A DNA stretch of 64,000 bases from Sebastes aleutianus (taxonomy: Eukaryota; Chordata; Actinopteri; Perciformes; Sebastidae), in assembly GCA_916700875.1 (NCBI GenBank), contig CAKAKS010000062.1, positions 9,870,373 through 9,934,372 on the forward strand. The letters are read 5' to 3'. The notes below the pieces were generated by a model, which saw only the letters and a list, made by a program, of their open reading frames with translations, ran no database searches and was not told the DNA's origin. Shown piece by piece: positions 50,201 to 62,292 of the stretch; the stretch's first letter is position 1, and every line of letters begins with the position of its first letter. Both the position numbers and the translations under genes were made by a program.

Positions 50201-53200
50201 TTCGTCAACTAAAACTAGACAAACTATGGAGGATGAAAATTACTAAAATGTGACTTAAAGTAATAAGCATTTTGTTTTAAGACTAAGACTAAATCTAAAA
50301 TAGCTGCCAAATTTAACACTGTGTTGACAAATATATGTGATTGTTTTGTACCTTATATGGCATGGACTCAAAGAAGATGGACGTTGCTGAAATTTTCTTC
50401 TTCTCAGTCATGAAGCCGTGCGTCAGGTGACCTCCATCAGGAAGGTCCAGCCCCATGATCCTGCCATGGGGCTCCACAACAGCCGTGTAGATTGCAAAGT
50501 TAGCAGGGGAACCTGACAGGGAAGCATAAACAAAAATATGACAAAAAACAAGGAGTACAGAGGAGGAGTTTGAATGTCTAAATGCTGATCATATTAATCA
50601 GGCTGTACACAAAACATTAAAATAGTTTTATAGGTTTAATCACTATTTGATACCCGAGTATGGCTGCACGTTGACGCCCCATTTGTCTGAGTCCAGACCA
50701 TAGGTCACTAGTGCTCTCTTCTGACAGAGTCTCTCCAGCTCATCAACATGCTCCGTACCACCATAGTACCTGAACACATGGATCATAGTGATTATTACTT
50801 ATTTGTTATTAGATAGGTAGGAGAAAGCAGAATACACCACTTATACATTTTTTAATTATTTGATTAATTGTGGTACCTCTGACCGGGATATCCCTCTGAG
50901 TATTTGTTGTTCATGCAGGAACCCAGAGCCTCTAGAACGGCTCTGCTGGCAAAGTTCTCCGACGCTATCAGCTCCAGACCGTACGTCTGCCTGTGTTTCT
51001 CTTTTTTTATAATGGAGAACACCTAAAACACAAACAAACATTTTATTGTTCAAGCTAGGGCTGCACAATTAATCCCATATTAATCGTGATCACAATTTTG
51101 ACTTCCCACACTTAAATAAACATGATTGACTGTGATATTTACGTTTTAAAAACATGCTTCATTGAATATCATAACAAGGACTTCCTAAACTAACAGCCAA
51201 CCACCAGGGGTCAATTAATAAATCAAATAATCGATTAATCAATTAGTTGTCAACTCTTAAAATAAATGAATCACCGACTATTTTGATAATTGATTTATTT
51301 ATATTTATTTGTTTGAGTAATTTTTTGAGAAAAAAAAAAAGTTTAAATTCTCTGATTTCAGCTTCTTAATTGTGAATATTTGTGTGTTTTCTTTACTCCT
51401 CTATGACAGTAAGCTGAATATTTTTGAGTTGTGGAAAAAACAAGATATTTGAGGACGTCATCTTGGGCTTTGGGAAACACTGATCGACAATTTTCACAAT
51501 TTTATAGACCAAACAACTAATTGATTAAACGACAGATTAATCGGCAATGAAAATAATTGTTAGTTGCAGCCCTGTAATTCACAGAAATCCGGTCCGTGTA
51601 CAGTTTGAGAGTTTGTTTATTGGATTAAAGTGGCAGAAACAAGAAAATGACTCGTAATCTTGTTCCGTCCTGCATGGGGTCACTGGATCTAACCTGTGTA
51701 ATGATAGCATTATTACTTATTATTTTGTCCATACTGTGGTTTATGTGGTAATTCTGCTCTTCGTTATATTTTTAATTTATTATTTTTATTTACTTATTCA
51801 TCAATTTGATTCTTTATTTGTTTTGTACAATTTGTTTTTGTTTTTCTGGGTGGGGGAGTGGGGGGGTATAAAAATGGATGACATGCACACTTCTGTATTT
51901 GGTATTTCACACTGAACTGATTGTAAAGTTATGACGTTGATGAAACAGGAACATTTTAGAAAAGCAAACATTATATGTTTGCTGAGTAAACTTTCTGTTG
52001 CTGTTATTACACAGGTTAGATCCAGTTTGCTCATATCAGCAAACATCCTGCCTAGCTCCAGGGTTCACAGCGGCAGCACTGGGTCTAACCTGTAAACTTT
52101 CAAAGTTTGCTCAGCATTCTGCTGCTGCTGTTACACAGTTTAGACCAGCCTGATCTCACGGAAATACCTGAAATGACCACGACCTCTCAACAGCGCATTA
52201 CCTGGTGGTGATTACCTGGCAGTGTTAAAATTATGTGCCAGCACCGCGGAAACAATGTCAGTGGAAAATCAACTAGGGTCCTTTTTGACATGGTGGACAC
52301 ACAAATTCCCAGGTTCAACAGAAATACGCTTTAATCAAAGTCCGCGTAGGAAGTATGTTGGGTGGTGGATAGACGGACGGGTCACCCAGGAGACCACTGT
52401 ATTCGTGTACGTGTGAAACCAAAAGTCAATGTTGACTTATTTTAAATTATGTTGACTACAAAAGTTACGTTACTTAACAAACATACTTATTTCAACCCAA
52501 ACCATGACTTTTTCTTTCCTAAACTTAACCGAGTAGTTTTGTTGCCTAAACCTAAAGTCTTTTATGTGGTGGCGGCACGTAAATTGTAATGCGCTGTTAA
52601 GAGGTTATGGCAACTGAATTAAATTTCATAATATTACATAACTAATAAATTCTATTTAAAATTACGCTATTCAGATTCAGTTTTCAATGCAATTATTCAA
52701 GTTGAGCAATTAGAATTCAAATATAAATGATTCAAATTCAGTTTCTACCATTAATTCATCACATGCACATGTAAACTATAATCGCGGTGATATCTCAGTC
52801 ATCATTATTAAACGTCGGCAGGATGATAGATTATTATTTTATAGGGCTCATATTTAAGCAGACTTTGCAAACAGCTTCACAATTTAGAATAAAATGGAAA
52901 GATTATTGATACGTTGAGTTGTGATTTCAATGTTTTTTCAGGTATAAGTGCAGGGAACAACTAGCAGAAATTCCATGGAAGACCAGAGTGGGTCAATGAG
53001 GTGATGAGTAAACTTTCATAGTTTACAATAAAACTATATTTATTATGTAGAACGCAAAAAAATAACTTCAATTTGGGACATTGGTTGTCAAGTCTGGGAC
53101 AGTTGAAAGTAGACTTCAGGACAGTTGCGGGACACTTTGGTGAAGTGTTAATTTCCAGCCATGTTCAGGAGACAATAACAATTTGTCATACAAGTTCTTT

Positions 53201-53510
53201 AGTGAACAAAATGTATAATAATTGGACTAAACAATCATGAAAATAATTTTTAGTTGCAGCTGTGAAAAATTACAATGTTTACACCAACCCCATCCAAAGA
53301 ATAACTAAAAAATGTAAGCATTTCTTGAGAGGGTCATTAGTACTGCTGATCCCACTGAATCACCACAACATGGGTGTAAATAAGACCTTCTATTGTTAAA
53401 ATCCAGTGAGCACAAACCTCCGAGTCGTTGACGGACAGAGGCTCCAGCATCATCTTGTTGTGTGAATCCCATGTTTCCTTGTTCACATTGTGGCCATTTA
53501 TTAAAGACAT
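44249..53510 (-). CDS. shmt1: Serine hydroxymethyltransferase, cytosolic, eleven coding exons, complete
   Basis: Exons in transcript order: 53510-53418, 51022-50877, 50769-50654, 50512-50352, 48626-48545, 48434-48222, 48068-47955, 47844-47722, 47049-46933, 46747-46637, 44421-44249. The sum is 1449 nt, 482 residues plus stop; human SHMT1 has 483. The enzyme uses pyridoxal phosphate to interconvert serine plus tetrahydrofolate with glycine plus 5,10-methylene-tetrahydrofolate. The PLP lysine is in TTTHKTLRGC, near residue 256. The cofactor aspartate and histidine are in GDMAHISG (about 227 and 230). LELIASENF, YPGQRYYGGTE and HNHAIAG are family signatures. There is no mitochondrial presequence before MSLINGHNVN, so it is the cytosolic form, not shmt2. 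The first coding intron uses a GTTTGT donor. The C-terminus ends PMPGLPEL, like human PLPGLPDF. Confidence 0.97.
44718..44739. repeat. Poly-T run
   Basis: About 22 consecutive T in the last shmt1 intron, possibly the A-tail of a minus-strand retroposon whose body was not identified. Confidence 0.8.
44935..46243. mobile_element. 1.3-kb element with long terminal inverted repeats in the last shmt1 intron
   Basis: The left end (GGAGCTAATTTCCTGCC, TCTGTTTTACAAATGCTCTA, GATTCACTAACAAACA) is repeated inverted at the right end (TAGAGCATTTGTAAAACAGA, GGCAGGAAATTAGCTCC). The arms are about 170 bp, diverged, and rich in CAAATACAAAAC. The interior holds a SINE and a further insertion beginning TAGGGCTGACCCAAATGC. 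The 45593-45946 ORF in the interior (with HNCIVPGCK) has a vague zinc-finger look but no recognised homologue. Confidence 0.65.
45107..45287 (-). mobile_element. tRNA-derived SINE, reverse orientation, with target duplication
   Basis: On the minus strand box A is TAGCTCACCTAGTAGAGC and box B is GGGTTCGAATCC; the A-tail is the T-run at 45110-45120. The 13-bp direct repeat ATACACATCATAT flanks it at 45094-45106 and 45288-45300. It interrupts the left arm of the long-inverted-repeat element. Confidence 0.9.
49712..50325. mobile_element. Miniature element with CAGTGTTAA termini in a shmt1 intron
   Basis: The left end CAGTGTTAATTTAGTTAACG pairs with the right end CCAAATTTAACACTG. The interior is rich in GACTAAAAC, GACGAAAA and GACGAGAC motifs. 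A strong hairpin lies at 49919-49949. No coding capacity. Confidence 0.65.
49919..49949. repeat. Perfect 12-bp inverted repeat, 7-nt loop
   Basis: TAGTGATGCGCG (49919-49930) and CGCGCATCACTA (49938-49949) are exact complements; GC-rich relative to the surrounding element. Confidence 0.9.
51056..51578. mobile_element. hAT-like miniature elements in shmt1 intron 1 (coding)
   Basis: It starts TAGGGCTGCACAATTAATCC and ends GTTAGTTGCAGCCCTG. The interior AATAATCGATTAATCAATTA and TTTTATAGACCAAACAACTA follow the pattern of the copy at 12825-13160. Two related elements may be fused. Confidence 0.6.
52181..52606. mobile_element. Element with 21-bp terminal inverted repeats in shmt1 intron 1
   Basis: GACCTCTCAACAGCGCATTA(C) at 52181-52201 pairs with GTAATGCGCTGTTAAGAGGT(T) at 52586-52606, with two mismatches. 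The interior has AACCCAAACCATGACTTTTT and the phrase CCTAAACTTAACC. No ORF of interest. Confidence 0.65.
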
Positions 53511-54175
53511 GGTTTCTCGGTTTCTCTGGTCAAATCAAGTGGAAATCTAAATCATTAAGACATAAAAACAATGTCCAAGTGAGACAAAATCTGTTTTTAT
53601 TGAAAAGTTGAATGGACAACTCTGAATACATGGATGGAGTTCACAATGGACATTTACAAATGGAGAGGAAAACAGCATATGTTAACCATAAACTGGAATT
53701 ATTTGTGTCACGCTGGGACAACTATGTAACACCCCACAGGCCAGATTTTAATTTTACAAATCTATGATTGTAAACTAATTGTTCATACTGTTGTTTTCAA
53801 TGTTTGTTTTTATGTGTATAACAAATCTTAAAATACAGCACTTGAGACAGACATGGTTGGGAGGTGTATGTTTCCAGGATCTTTAAATTATGTCATGTAT
53901 GTTTGTTGCAAAGTGTAAATAAAAATATAATTTAAAAAAAATGTACCACATGTACCATTTTCACATTAATAAATGGCCATTATATGAATCTGATAGCTGA
54001 GGAGATTGGTGCTGCTTTGCTTTATCGCAGAAAGTGATACAGATTTATGGCACAAATCGACCATTCAACCCAAGTTTCTTGCAAAAACAGATGGATAGGC
54101 AGATAGATAAAGCTAGTATCCAATCAGTGATCATTTGTTTCCTCGTTTAACGTGTCAAAAATATAATAAGTATTA

Positions 54176-54290
54176 TAAAAAATATATATATATATAATAA
54201 AAATATAATGAATATAATAAAAAATATAATAAAATATATTATAAAAAAATATATATATATATATATAAAAAATATAATAAACAAAAAGTT
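54176..54290. repeat. AT-only tract with (TA)n blocks
   Basis: Runs of ATATATATAT separated by AATAAAAATA lie in the shmt1 5' UTR intron. ORFs of Tyr/Ile/Phe here are repeat by-products. Confidence 0.9.
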
Positions 54291-54846
54291 GTATAGAAAA
54301 TATTGTAGATGTCTGTAGATGAATGAGTATACAGTGAGTGCTGCTGACATACAGATCCATTATCACAGTGCTAAGCCTCAGACAAAGGAGGACACATGCA
54401 GCAGTGATACTAACTCACCAGTTAAACTTTGAACCACACAGACTGATAAACAAATGACCTGCAGACACTGTCCATAACACAGGTTATTAGGTAACTCAGA
54501 TAACACCTTTCCTACTCTATGAAGTTTCCCCTTGTGTTTACAGTTAAATCTTTATCTGAGGCTGGTTGTCCTGACGACAGAAAGGTGAAAGTCACTGCAG
54601 GTCAGCCTTTAATCTGTGAAATGCTGCTCAACAGCTTCATATTAAAGAGACTTTAGATACCGTTATGTATCTGCTCTGCTCGACTGACACAGAAACTCAG
54701 CAGTAAATGGAAGAATAGTTTGATTAAACTCACTAAAAATGTATCTCTAACCTGAGTTAATCATCTTGGAAAAGTTACTGCTACCTGCCAAAATAAACCT
54801 TTCTATTGTGTTTACCTGTTAAACATTAACTAGTGGGTTAACTCAC

Positions 54847-54911
54847 CAGTAGAGTGGATGTACTCCCGCTGCTGTCTCCTCCAATACAGTGAACAATGAA
54901 CTGATTTTATA
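54847..54911 (-). promoter_or_regulatory. shmt1: shmt1 promoter with TATA box and non-coding exon 1
   Basis: The minus strand has TATAAAA at 54911-54905. About 25-30 bp later a short untranslated exon would begin and run to a strong donor (CTACTG|GTGAGT) at 54847. The acceptor CCAG before the ATG exon (53526) completes a 5' UTR intron of about 1.3 kb. The start site itself is inferred. Confidence 0.65.
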
Positions 54912-56256
54912 CGGAGGATAAAGTCCGCCAAACTTTACACCAATCAGCTCACACCTTCTTCTTCTGGTGGATGTTTACTCAGCATATTATGGAGCATATT
55001 AGGTGTATTACCGCCCCCTCTGGTCGACACTGGAATTACAGCTAACACCATGTGTAACATTATCAAAATAAAGTGTGTTATAAAGTAGGATAAAGCTGTG
55101 GTAAAATAGCTGAAAGTCCTACATGTTATATTTATCTCCCAGTCATACTGACAATACATTATTAATATTCATAAAATTATTTAAAAATAGAAATAAGGAT
55201 GTATATTAAGTAAGTAGTAATAAGGTAAACATTTATAAGTGAGATTAATTCTCTGGTGGTCCTATTCAATTTTATATGATAGCAAGTTTATATATTTAGA
55301 TTTGTTTTTATTTGTCATTTGTTTTATTATTCATATTATTCAACCCACCAGAATTCTTGTATTTGCTTTTCCCCATTTTGTCCATGTATGTTTTTGTTTT
55401 TAGTTTTTTCCCGCTCACAATGTTGTTTGGTTACGATTACCCAGAAGTCTTTATAGATATTTAAATCAATATCCTCCTCACAAACACTAACCATACACTT
55501 CCACGCAACACACACACTTGTCTTTTTTTGATATATTATTGTTATTGTTATTATATATATTTTGTCCTAATTGTTTATCACTATTATGTAGTCATATTAT
55601 TTCTTTATATTAATCTTGTCTCTAGGTGGAGGCTTCAGATATGCCCAGTGTTTTTTTGCCTCTTCCTGCACTTTATATTATTCATTTATTTTTTTGTTAT
55701 GTTGTATAGTCTTAAATTGTGCAAAATAAATAAACAAACAAATTTCACAGCTGGGCCGATACATATTGCAAATTTCATAATTGATATAGATGTGGTTTAT
55801 GTGAACTTTGGAAAAATTTTATGTCACATATGTGACATGTGGAAAAATCAGATTGACGTAAACATTTGATTGTATTAACGTTGAATCCATCTAAGTCATG
55901 AACTTTTTCACGTTGAATAGGGAGTGTGGGTGGGACATGCCTATTTTTCATAAAAAAATAGAGCAAAATTACATAATTCTTAGAATTTTGATTCACTTAA
56001 GACCGAAACGTTCCTCTGAGACTTTATACACACTGGCCCAGAGACTAAATCCTACCCTATATTCCTATCTAACACTTGATAAGTTCATCATCATCTTCAT
56101 TTAAACATCTTTACCTTCAGTGTTCCTAAATTCTTTAGGGCCAGATTAACCCACAATTTATTTTTATTTATTTATTCATTTAACTGATCAGGTATGCTGC
56201 AAAGCTTCCTCTGCACTGCCACATTCAACTTCTACTATTCCAAAATAAACATCTGC
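54912..56256. other. shmt1-pdap1 intergenic stretch, no gene recognised
   Basis: AT-rich sequence with no conserved coding segment on either strand. The right part passes into the pdap1 3' end. Confidence 0.45.
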
Positions 56257-56262
56257 TTTATT
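56257..56262 (-). terminator. Candidate polyadenylation signal of pdap1
   Basis: TTTATT on plus is AATAAA on minus, 520 bp after the stop. Further AATAAA copies lie in a TTTATTTATTT stretch at 56157-56178, so the site is not certain. Confidence 0.4.
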
Positions 56263-56779
56263 GACTCATCTCATTTTGACATCAGTGGATGCAACGTGGA
56301 CTCTTGTACCTGAGGCTGGTAGAACCTGCTCTAAACCAGTCGTTTTCTCACAGGGAAATAAAGAAATGTACACATTGTACTGGTTCCATCATATTAATCT
56401 GAAATATTTTCATGAGTCAGTTATATACAATGTAAGATCCCCCAAAAAACATAGTGGCAAAGCTCAGTTAGCAAAGTCAGAATTGTACAATGACAAGTAA
56501 ACCATTATTAATGTCATGTACAAGATCATATTTTTAGTAGGGGTTCATTCCAAGTGTACGTGAAGACCGGTGTATTCTCAAGTGCAGCTTTACTTCCTGG
56601 AGGGATCAACGAGGCCATTATTCCATGCCAAAATATAAATATCCTCCTATCCACTGGTGTCTCCACAACCATTTTCCAAAATGGTCATATGCAATGTAAT
56701 GTAGACATCATAGCTCTTCTTTTAAAAATAGTCAGATATATATTGTGCCAGTCCGTGAACATGTAAAAACGCCTCGGCA

Positions 56780-59700
56780 TCATTTCATTGAGAGGGAGTT
56801 TATTCCTCTCGCCGCTGTTGCCGCTGCATCTTTTGCTGTAAGCAGAAAATAAAAGACAGACACAATCAGCTTGACGCACTGCATGGACGGGTATACAGAG
56901 GCAGTATATTTGACTCTCCGTGTAGAAAGGAAAACTATATTCTGAACTGGCTGTTAACTAAGCCTCGCTCCCCCCCTTAGTTACTGTTACTATGCCTGTC
57001 AAAGTTTTCCGTTTTCACACACATGAAATCTTTAGTAATTTTTTTTAAATGTGGGGTTTCGATCTCAGACAGAGGTAAACAAAGGCAGGCTTCTCGTGGC
57101 TTTTTTGGGGGGCTAGGCGATAATTCAATATGACAACTTATCATCTTTCAATGGAATCATATCGTGATTAAATCCTATATTGAGATATTGTGATACACAA
57201 TTACGTCATCTAAATTGATTGGAAAAAAAAGCACATACTAACTGAAATTTCTTAGAAAATCTGATGTGAAATATTTTGAGGGACTATCATTTGAAGATTG
57301 AAACAAACTACGACAAACTACAAAATTAACAAACTGGACTCCAGAACACAATAGTGCATACAGTTCAGAAAATTATAATGGTGTAGAACAATGTGTAATG
57401 GTCCACTTGCAACCCAAATGTTGGTTAAAATAAACTGGAAGTAGTGCTTTCCCAACGGCAGTGTGCAGGATTTTCTTCATTCATTCATTCATTCATTCAA
57501 TCAGATTCCTTGTTCCACTCCTGCGTGCCTACACCCAATAATTCTGCTTATGGGAGCTCATGCCAGTGTGGTTAAATCAAACTATTGTTGTAATCTGATT
57601 ACTCTGTATTTGTGTTTATCAGGCATGTGACATCAGTGTATAGCTGGAAATATTTATTCTATTTATTATTTATCATAATTAGTTTAAATATTTATAAAAG
57701 GCTTTACCATGAAGCTATTTCATATAGACTATATAATTTATATATTAAGGACTAACTTTTGAAGCATTTGTTTGTAGACAGGCACACAACCAATGTCGTG
57801 GGAATGATAAATAAAGTACGTGTGATGTCATTTTACCTCCTCCTGCTGCTCTGAGCCTCATTTTGAAGACAAGAGAACGCCAAACCCCCCACATACCACA
57901 AGATAACATGTCAACAGTCCATGCTGACGTGCTCTATTTTGTGAAGAATACTGCAGTTTCTTCAAGATAAGGACAAGCTTTCATGTTCACATTAGGTAAT
58001 ACATTGTGTAGTGTTTTCCTGGCTTAGGGCCATTAATATTTATACTCTGTATTATACAATCATCACTATATAATAAAAGTTACATTATTAAATGTTTTGC
58101 GTACCTTTTTTCTCTGCTTCTTTCTTTTTTGCCGCATCTTCTCTCTGTTTCTTGATAATGGCGAGGCGAGCGAGGTCGGCTTTGGCCTGGTCCGTCTTCC
58201 CTGCCAAGTGCATCTTCATGTAGCGCTCCTTCGCTTTCTGCTTCTCGATCTCCTCTCTGTGCCAGAGTGTGTGTGCGTGTGACAAGGAGAGGCAAAGTGT
58301 GATAAGGAAAGTCGTTATCAAACATGGGGAACTGGGAATTTATAGACATAAAACATAAACAAAACCAACCCATCAGCCTTTTAGTGTTGCATTGTTGTAC
58401 ATGCAGGGCTTTCCGTAGGATGTGACGCTGTGCCGTCATTCTCTTGTGCAGCACCGTCACACCTCTTTCAAAATATGCAAATAATATGCTTATTTAAACA
58501 CATAACACTTTCACGTTTCAAGCACATAATGTACAAGACGGTAGAGCTGGTCATCAGCGCTCCACACTGCTCCAACTGTCATGGCATGCAACTTCTATCG
58601 TTAAGATGTTTTCAATTAATACTATATGTTTAAAAAGAAGTTCCCATTTAGCACTGATATGATGTGACACCAAACACACACCTCTCTCTCCTTGATAACT
58701 GCTTGGGCTCGTCCAGCTCAATCTGCGTCACCTTCTTGGACTTCTGAGCCGCTCTGTTGGGGTTCTCAATCTCTATCAAGCCCTCCACGCCCGCTCTCCT
58801 CCTCTGCAAAACACATCACAACAGCTCATACAGATTGAAGTGAATGCTTTGAATATATTAGCAAACAATGATAATGCATGCTGAAAAAAAGTTACAAGGT
58901 GCTTCACAGGTGCACATAAATTACTAATAACAAATTATTATACTTTATGAATGTGTGTTTGGTAACAGAGCAAGCGAATGACAGAAACAGTGTGGCGGTA
59001 CATCTGAGTTTTCGTCGTCGCTGTCTTCTGATCCTGATGCCGGTGGCTTCTCCTCCGCCGTGTCATTCTGAGCTGCGCCCCCTGCCGCTTCTGCTTCCTG
59101 CTCTTGCTATAACACACAACACACAGGAGAATGTTATCAAACCAAGGCATCAGGTCAAACACATGAAGTTACAACAGGGAATACCACCTATGTATGCAGG
59201 TTTTTACTCCATTCAAACACCACGTCAGCTTCTTTCACCTATCAGGTCCTCTCTTCTGACTGGTGGAGAGCTAATGAGAGTCTTGGAGGGCACTCCGGGA
59301 ATGTTAAACATCAAGATCAGTTACATAGTTTACTCTTTCCAATGTAAAGATGCTATTGATTTGCATTTTGGGAAGTGTAGGATCCATATTTCCTCAACTG
59401 ATCTCAACATGGCAGCCGGGTCACAAACTTTCTCATTTTACATCTAAACAGTATACTACAAGATGTTTCTGAAAACATTTGAGGAGAGAAATAGTTATTA
59501 CAGTAACAGAATATTGATTCATATTTGATCAGCGCTGCCTAGTTTGACTGCTTGATTGGAGTTTGCGAGTGATTGACAGCTGCTCAGAGACGACAGGCTC
59601 CAGCTCGTCCCTGATTGGTTGTTTTCCTCCAGTCTGTGAAATCTTGCAGATGCCATTATGAGCACTGGAGGTCACAGAGGCACATGATTTTTTTCAGATT

Positions 59701-60045
59701 ACCTGTCTCATGCACTACTGTCAGGATATAGTGACTGTTTTATAAAAATAACTTTTTTTTAATCATATTTGCTCCAATTCTGCCCCCTGCTGCTCTAAGT
59801 ACAGTACTTGAGTAAATGTAATTAGTTGTATTTTCCACCACTGCAGAGTGGAACATGAATCAAACAGTCTTTGGATGTACAATGATTGACTCCACTAACC
59901 TTTTTCCTTTCCTTCTCTGCCTTCATCTGGGCGTCTATCTCATCAGGGCTGGTGTACTGCCGCACCCGACCCTTGTGGCCACCTTTCCTACCTGCAACCA
60001 TGATGGAAAATGACATCACACACAGATTTGCATACACAGTGGGGT

Positions 60046-60086
<41 letters not shown>

Positions 60087-60105
60087 ATTATACAGTATAT
60101 ATATA

Positions 60106-60148
<43 letters not shown>

Positions 60149-60541
60149 TATATATAATATAATACAATACATATAATATAATATATATATAATATAATAT
60201 AATTATATATAGATATATTATATATAGATGTATATTATATAGATATATATCTATATGTTATATAGATATATATTATATATAATATTCTAGGGGTGAAGAA
60301 CAGCAGCCAGGCAGGTGTGAACAGAAGCAGTGCGGCTTATAAACATGCTGTTAATGTTTAATGAACAACACACAGATATGTAAATAAGAGCAGCATGTGG
60401 CCTGGAGCTCTGCCGGTTGTTGGGCAGCTAACAGACAGATCTTTTAATACATCCAAGCTAACAGCAGGTTCACAAATCTACAAAAACTGATGTCAACACA
60501 ATGTAGCAGGTTTTAAGATGATTCTTACCTCCTTTGGGCAT
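56780..60541 (-). CDS. pdap1: 28 kDa heat- and acid-stable phosphoprotein (PDGFA-associated protein 1), six exons, complete
   Basis: Exons in transcript order: 60541-60529, 59991-59900, 59106-59002, 58803-58682, 58256-58105, 56835-56780. The sum is 540 nt, 179 residues plus stop; human has 181. The first coding exon is only 13 nt. The protein is a highly charged, mostly disordered and helical phosphoprotein, reported to bind PDGF-A and be a casein kinase 2 substrate. Visible parts: basic N-terminus (GGHKGRVRQYTSPDEIDAQ), acidic Ser/Asp/Glu stretch (about 62-70, SEDSDDENSD), the GVEGLIEIENPNR core, then a long Lys/Glu-rich helix containing ERYMKMHLAGKTDQAKADLA, and the SLSMK end. Exon 3 is the divergent part. 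Exon 3 uses donor GAT|GTACCG, a weak site. bud31 lies head-to-head about 2.2 kb away. Confidence 0.95.
57112..57230. repeat. Left end of the hAT-like element seen at 15454-15973
   Basis: GCTAGGCGATAATTCAATATGA, CATATCGTGATTAAAT(C) and ATTGAGATATTGTGAT follow the same order as the 15.4-kb copy, without its tandem array. It lies in the last pdap1 intron. Confidence 0.65.
59455..59812. mobile_element. Inverted, truncated copy of the 13.7-kb TTAA element
   Basis: Segments TGATTGACAGCTGCTCAGAG, CCTGATTGGTTGTTTTCCTC and ATATTTGCTCCAATTCTGCC are reverse complements of matching segments in 13689-14030. It lies in pdap1 intron 2. Confidence 0.8.
60051..60285. repeat. Long (TA)n-type tract in pdap1 intron 1
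   Basis: More than 200 bp of only A and T apart from a few G and C, mostly TATATA with AATATAATAT interruptions; self-complementary throughout. Confidence 0.95.
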
Positions 60542-61089
60542 TTTGACAAACGAATCCTTTATTAAAAAACTCTCTAACAACTAAACAGTGACAGAAAACA
60601 TAAGTGTCAAAACAGCAGTACGAGCTGACAGCTGGCTGCAGGGATGAGTATCAAATACCCTGAGTAGTCCAAGGATCTGCCTGTCAACAAATCTTCAATA
60701 CAAGGCTTTTTTTTCAAGTATTTAGTAAACTTATTTGCTGCTATAAACTAAATGATGTAGATGTGTCGATATAATGCACAGTTGTTTGACTAAATGGCAT
60801 AAATTATTAAATTCAACAACCTAAATCATGTTGTTTATCTTAAGGCAATATGCTAGTGTGCTAAAGTGATGCAATATGCCAGGAACGACAGAAAGACACC
60901 TGCTTTGCTTTTGATCTAAGCAAAACATGTGTTAACTGATCTAAATAAATGTTTCTATAAACATAAATAGTGTGTTAGTTTAAGAGAAGATAGAAGAAAT
61001 GCTGATAAATGGAGTATGTGTATTTTGGCATGGTGACGTCACTTGAGGGAGGAGAACTAATAGAAATAGAACTAATATATATAATAATA

Positions 61090-62155
61090 ACTGTACTATA
61101 GCTTGCTAAGACTGCATAGAGAGGTATAGATGTATTATTCTGTTGGGTTCCAGCACACGAGGGGGTGAAAGGGAATGAGTTTGCAGATAAACATGCAAAA
61201 AGTTCACTGCAAAAGGAAATAACAGTACCAGTTCTACTTGGGAAAGGAGAAGGAAAAGCGGTGATTAAAGGTCCCATATTGTAAAAAGGGAGATTTTCAT
61301 GTCTTTTTTATTATAAAGCAGGTTTAAGTGATATATATACTCTGAAAGTATCAAAACGCTCAGTCCACAGATAAATACACACAGCACGTATTCAGAAACT
61401 GTGCGTTTGAAACAAGCCGTTAGGATTTCTGTCCATTTGTGATGTCACAAATATACAATATTTAGACCATTTCACAGTTTTAAATGTAAACATTCTAAAT
61501 GTGTCCCAGGTTATTTCCTGTTGCAGTGTATGTGAATGACATCAGCTGACAGGATGTAAACATGGACCCAAGCTGTTTCCTAGCAACGCAATTCCGTTGA
61601 AATGCACTAAAACGGAGCATTTCAGACAGAGTGTAAATACAGGTATATTCAGACAGACAGTATGGGGAAAATAATGTCTTTTTTGAACATTAAAGCATGT
61701 AAACATGTTCTTGTAGAATCCCAAAATACAAGCATGAACCTGAAAATGAGCACGATATGGGACCTTTAAAAGGAAAGGAGTGGAGATATGGCAGAAAAGA
61801 CGGGAGGAGGACCAGAAAGGAAGGAGATATTTCAGAATACAAAAGTCGGTCATAACAAAGAAATATAAAGAACGGAACAGAAGGGAGGAAATCATCATAA
61901 CAAGACTCAGACTTGCGGATTGTGGTGTTAAATAAAATGTGCAGCGTATCCTAATTCATTTTAAAAAGTATGAGGCTGAAAGACAAAGACTACAGGACCA
62001 AGTCAGAGAGGAGGGACGGGACTGGGATTTGATGGGGATATGGGGAACAGAGGGTGAGGGGGTTGAAGGCACCAGGAAGGCAACTATTAATAATATTATT
62101 AATGTTCTATTAATGTTCTTAAGAGACACAGGATTGGTGGGTAGAATTTAAGAGT
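61090..62155 (+). mobile_element. Decayed I-like LINE (RNase H domain to ORF2 end), split by a TTAA element
   Basis: The first piece (61090-61264) holds an RNase H-type segment, FCWVPAHEGVKGNEFADKHA, characteristic of I-clade LINE ORF2. The second (61770-62155) continues with basic sequence and ends with HFKKYEAERQRLQDQ, as in the C-terminal zinc-knuckle/EAERQ region of this clade. A stop and an internal deletion around 61935 remove the Cys/His cluster, so it is dead. It lies between the pdap1 and bud31 starts. Confidence 0.75.
61269..61765. mobile_element. 497-bp TTAA miniature transposon inserted in the LINE
   Basis: Termini AGGTCCCATATTGTAA and CACGATATGGGACCT, flanked by TTAA at 61265-61268 and 61766-61769. 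It is the same family as 41803-42302, in opposite orientation. If it and one TTAA are ignored, the LINE frame continues from VIK without shift. Confidence 0.85.
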
Positions 62156-62292
62156 AGAAGTAATGTGTAAAATGATATGTTGTTTATGGACTTGTCATGG
62201 ACAATAACAAAGATGACTATCTGGTGAAGAACATTCTCATTCTTGGAAAATTTTATTTGCACAAATCCAAGTATATGAAAGTGAAACCTATA

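Noticed and set aside
59822..60176. Tyr/Ile-rich ORFs on both strands.
   Set aside because: They come from the (TA)n tract. Only the pdap1 exon at 59900-59991 within them is real.
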